From an uncultured Bacteroidia bacterium (GTDB taxonomy: Bacteria; Bacteroidota; Bacteroidia; Bacteroidales; Prolixibacteraceae): 17,626 bases of DNA. The notes under the pieces were generated by a model. It was not told the origin of the DNA, did not search any database, and worked only from the letters and a program-made list of their open reading frames with translations. Position numbers and translations under genes: made by a program. Location of the stretch: positions 1 to 17,626 of the forward strand of contig CAIOOC010000692.1 in NCBI GenBank assembly GCA_903859795.1, read 5' to 3'. The stretch's first letter is position 1. Each line of letters starts with the position of its first letter. This document shows, piece after piece, positions 15,701 through 17,626 of the stretch.

Positions 15701-17626
15701 TGTGGCTGCAGCTGGATTAACAAACTCGAAAAATTCGTCCTGATTCACGACACCAATCCCTTCTGCCTGCGACTGAATAATTAACTTAAATTTCCTTTCA
15801 CTCTCTTTCAGGATATTTTCTGCCACTTTACGCTCTGTTATATCACGCTGGAAGTAAAGTATACTCTCCGGCTTGCCCTCTGAATCACGTAAAACGGTAG
15901 AATTTAATTCTACATCAAACCTGCTCTTATCCTTCTTAACAGCAATATACTCGGTCACTTTAATATCCTTATTACCCTCAAGTAATCTTTGAATATTATC
16001 AATCAATCGGCTATGACAGGAAGAATCAATGAATTCCATAAATGAACCTCCGATGTACTGCTCTTTTTCATCTGATGAATAGCCATACATTGCCGCTATT
16101 TTATCCGATAAGAGCTGAATTTTGCCATCGAGTGAAACCATCCCTATCCCATCTGCTGAAGTGGATAATATGGCTTCCCATTTTTGACTGCTTTTATGAA
16201 GGGCCTCTTCTGTTAGTTTTCGTCCAGTAATGTCAATGAGAGTTCCGGAACCGCCAAGAAATACCCCATTTTCAATGATTTTTTTTGTGGATATCCTTAC
16301 CCAACAGGGTTCCCCTGATTTCTTAAATATCTGGTATTCAACCTCTAATTGGGATTTTTCGTCAAGAATTGCCAATCTGTTTAAAAGAGGGCCAGAAATG
16401 TCACCTACAAAATCAGTAAAATTTCTTCCGGTTATCTCTTCGGAGGTATACCCTAATATTTTATAAATCGGTGAACTAATGTACTTTATGATGCCTGTTT
16501 GATCTACTTCAAAAAGGACATCGTTGATATTCTCAACAAGTGTCCTGTATTTTATCTCACTATGCTGTAACGCATTCTGTGTCCTTTTTCGATCGGTTAT
16601 ATCTTCAATGCTTGCAAGGATGTAATCTTCTTTCCCATTTATTTTTATCGTTGTTACTGAATACAAAACATCGATAATTTGCCCATTCTTTCCCCGGATC
16701 TGAGTCTCTATATCATTGACAGATCTGGATCTCTGCAGCTTTATGGCCCAATTATCTCTCACCTCAGCATTTATCCAGAGTCCAATCTCCAAAGCAGAAT
16801 ATCCGATTGCCTCCTCTCGTGAAAATCCTGTGACTGAACTGAATGCATCATTCACTTCAACAAATTTGCCGTCGAGTAAACCGGAAATAGTTATTATATA
16901 GGGTGATGATTTAAACGCAACAGAAAACTTCTCTTCACTATCACGTAAGGCCCGCTCCATTAACTTTCGTTCTGTAATATCCTGGACATGAGAATAAAGC
17001 ATTTCTTTATTCCCATAGCTGATCGGACCGGAATGCACTTCCACTTCACGTATCTCGCCACTTGCTAACCGGTGTTTAAAGAAGAAATGTTTGCGCTTTT
17101 CTTCTTTGGCAAGATTCATTTCGAAGAAAATTTCATCAGGGGTCAGGGTATTAATGTCTGCGATGTTCTTTTGGCAGATTTCGGTATATGACCATCCATA
17201 GTAACTGCAGGCTATAGGGTTTGCGTCTACGATAGATCCGGTTTCAGGATCTATGATCAGCATAACCGTGTGGTTATTAAGAAAAAGAGATTTATACCGG
17301 TTATTACTTTGCTCTAAATTGTAACTTACCTCTTTTAGAGCTGTAATATCCAGTAAAATAATCTGACAAAGTTTGCCAGCTTCTGAACACTTCCCTTCCA
17401 TGTGAACATAGAGAGGTGGCCGATCTTTTATCGCCAGGGTTATTTCACAGTTCTCTTTAACACTACTGTTAAAAACGATCCGGAGAAAGTCAAAGAAAAT
17501 ATTCTTCGTATCATCGGAAACAAAACGGTAAAATTGCTGGTTTATAAGACGGGAGCGCTCATCGCCCAGTAATTTAGCAGTTGTATAGTTTAAATTCTCA
17601 ATCAGTCCGGTTGAAGTTAGAGTATA
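12701..17626 (-). CDS. Giant soluble hybrid histidine kinase with at least ten PAS domains (5' partial)
   Basis: The reading frame stays open from the stop at 12701 to the right edge: 1641 residues are visible and the true start is outside. A Met codon at 17401 falls inside the first PAS domain (TSTGLI, AKLLGDERSRLINQQF just upstream), so it is not the start. Visible residues, counted from 17626: PAS modules at about 1-95 (partial), 105-216, 230-343, 355-466, 478-596, 609-720, 735-850, 866-970, 1003-1116 and 1130-1245, most ending in DIT-x-RK. A coiled coil lies before module 9 (LELRIKERTAQL). Then HisKA with H1276 (SHELRTPMN), HATPase_c with N1393, DTGYGI at 1427-1432 and GTGLGL at 1456-1461, and a receiver with E1525/D1526, D1571 and K1623. 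No membrane segment is visible. It is the first visible gene of the cluster; any promoter lies beyond the window. Confidence 0.93.
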   Translation of the reverse strand, partial: YTLTSTGLIENLNYTTAKLLGDERSRLINQQFYRFVSDDTKNIFFDFLRIVFNSSVKENCEITLAIKDRPPLYVHMEGKCSEAGKLCQIILLDITALKEVSYNLEQSNNRYKSLFLNNHTVMLIIDPETGSIVDANPIACSYYGWSYTEICQKNIADINTLTPDEIFFEMNLAKEEKRKHFFFKHRLASGEIREVEVHSGPISYGNKEMLYSHVQDITERKLMERALRDSEEKFSVAFKSSPYIITISGLLDGKFVEVNDAFSSVTGFSREEAIGYSALEIGLWINAEVRDNWAIKLQRSRSVNDIETQIRGKNGQIIDVLYSVTTIKINGKEDYILASIEDITDRKRTQNALQHSEIKYRTLVENINDVLFEVDQTGIIKYISSPIYKILGYTSEEITGRNFTDFVGDISGPLLNRLAILDEKSQLEVEYQIFKKSGEPCWVRISTKKIIENGVFLGGSGTLIDITGRKLTEEALHKSSQKWEAILSTSADGIGMVSLDGKIQLLSDKIAAMYGYSSDEKEQYIGGSFMEFIDSSCHSRLIDNIQRLLEGNKDIKVTEYIAVKKDKSRFDVELNSTVLRDSEGKPESILYFQRDITERKVAENILKESERKFKLIIQSQAEGIGVVNQDEFFEFVNPAAATIFETTVDELVKTSLLDYLSDGEIEKINNQTSSRRNGVTNKYELQIFTKAGNSKFIEVSSSPKFDENNNYAGAYGVFRDITDRKLAQEALKEKTTLLSNLIINMQEGILLENSRRQIVLTNQLFCNMFAIPAPPEAMVGADCSDSAGQSKHLFKDPEKFVAVIQKILSDKVVILNDELELADGRYFERDYIPTYLDNAYNGHLWKYRDITNRKLSEQKINQQNERLNAIVTAMPDLIFVMDQYGNSSEYYANTPDILPVSEDKVVGVNVEDLFDKEAAQFHLQMINECIEQKRLVSYVYHVTSTNSPGYYEARLVPLGIDKVLAFIRDVSEKKQKEDEIQNLNATLELRIKERTAQLSESERSYKTVLENIKEIIFQTDADGLWLFLNKSWEEVTGFTVEESLGQLFVNYVHPDDRQRNMDLFHPLIMREKDYCRHQVRYLTKEGGFRWIEVFARLGLNERDEITGTYGTLQDITERKEAEDNLKQLSFRLALAVQAGGVGVWELDIVNNRLVWDDQMLALYGIKEGDFAGAYSAWLAGVHPDDRERGDEDIQNALTGIKEFDTEFRVLWPDGSIHNIRALAVVHRDNAGHPLQMIGTNWDITAQKRTEEEIIRARNEAEKANLAKSEFLSRMSHELRTPMNSILGFAQLMDMGDLIPAHKKGVKHILNSGRHLLNLINEVLDLSRIEAGMLSLSLEPVGINSVIVEMIDMVQPLANARRIELCLINLEGDYLFAKSDRQSLRQVLLNLLNNAVKYNREGGSILVKTEIKTQNVAGIIPLRISITDTGYGISSEDISKLFKPFVRVGAGKNVTEGTGLGLALVKKLMDAMGGTIGVESTIGEGTTFWLELPLCNSQIEESQSSIGLPRDDKFDENQIGTVLYIEDNSSNIELVEQILLNGRKNIRLIANPVGAGTLEMAIQYIPDLILLDLDLPDMHGSEVIEALQTDVRTKSIPVVIISADAMPAQINKLMKAGAGNYLTKPLDVMEFLKIIDMYVYEK

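Noticed and set aside
12701..17401. Treating the large kinase as complete with its start at 17401
   Set aside because: The frame is open upstream and the Met sits in the middle of a PAS domain.
12701..17626. LOV-type flavin-binding PAS domain
   Set aside because: I looked for the GRNCRFLQ-type cysteine motif in all sixteen PAS modules and did not find it.

Overview
The window looks like a contig end from a Bacteroidota genome, with moderate confidence below phylum level. The reasons are a long-clade PPi-dependent phosphofructokinase whose N-terminus resembles Bacteroides-type enzymes, AT-rich gene starts without clear Shine-Dalgarno sequences, occasional TAnnTTTG (-7-like) boxes, and stacked soluble PAS hybrid kinases. 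The first 32 bases are not genomic: they match the Illumina TruSeq read-1 adapter, so the left edge is an untrimmed assembly end.

Left part (about 1-6.7 kb) holds ordinary, mostly single-gene units: rsmE (16S rRNA m3U1498 methyltransferase, +); an intergenic cluster of palindromic repeats ending in an intrinsic terminator; pfp (PPi-dependent 6-phosphofructokinase, -); a four-helix cytochrome b561-family protein (+); a 15-bp tandem repeat; a secreted YncE/YVTN-type beta-propeller (+); and an unrecognised secreted protein of 369 residues (+).

Right part (6744-17626, all minus strand) is one tightly spaced signalling cluster read from right to left. In order of transcription it encodes a giant soluble hybrid histidine kinase with at least ten PAS domains (its 5' end lies beyond the window), a second soluble hybrid kinase with six PAS domains and a paralogous HisKA-HATPase-REC tail, two 160-residue stand-alone receivers each ending in a coiled-coil tail, and a REC-coil-histidine kinase whose first third is homologous to those two receivers. 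All phospho-acceptor His and Asp residues looked for are present. No HPt protein and no DNA-binding or enzymatic output domain is visible. This suggests a multi-input phosphorelay whose output lies elsewhere or acts through protein contacts; that reading is inference.

The most notable points are the array of receiver-coil proteins that look like cut-off copies of the REC-HK front end, the ten-PAS kinase that extends past the window edge (a Met at 17401 is internal, not the start), the palindromic repeat cluster behind rsmE, and the adapter at the left end.
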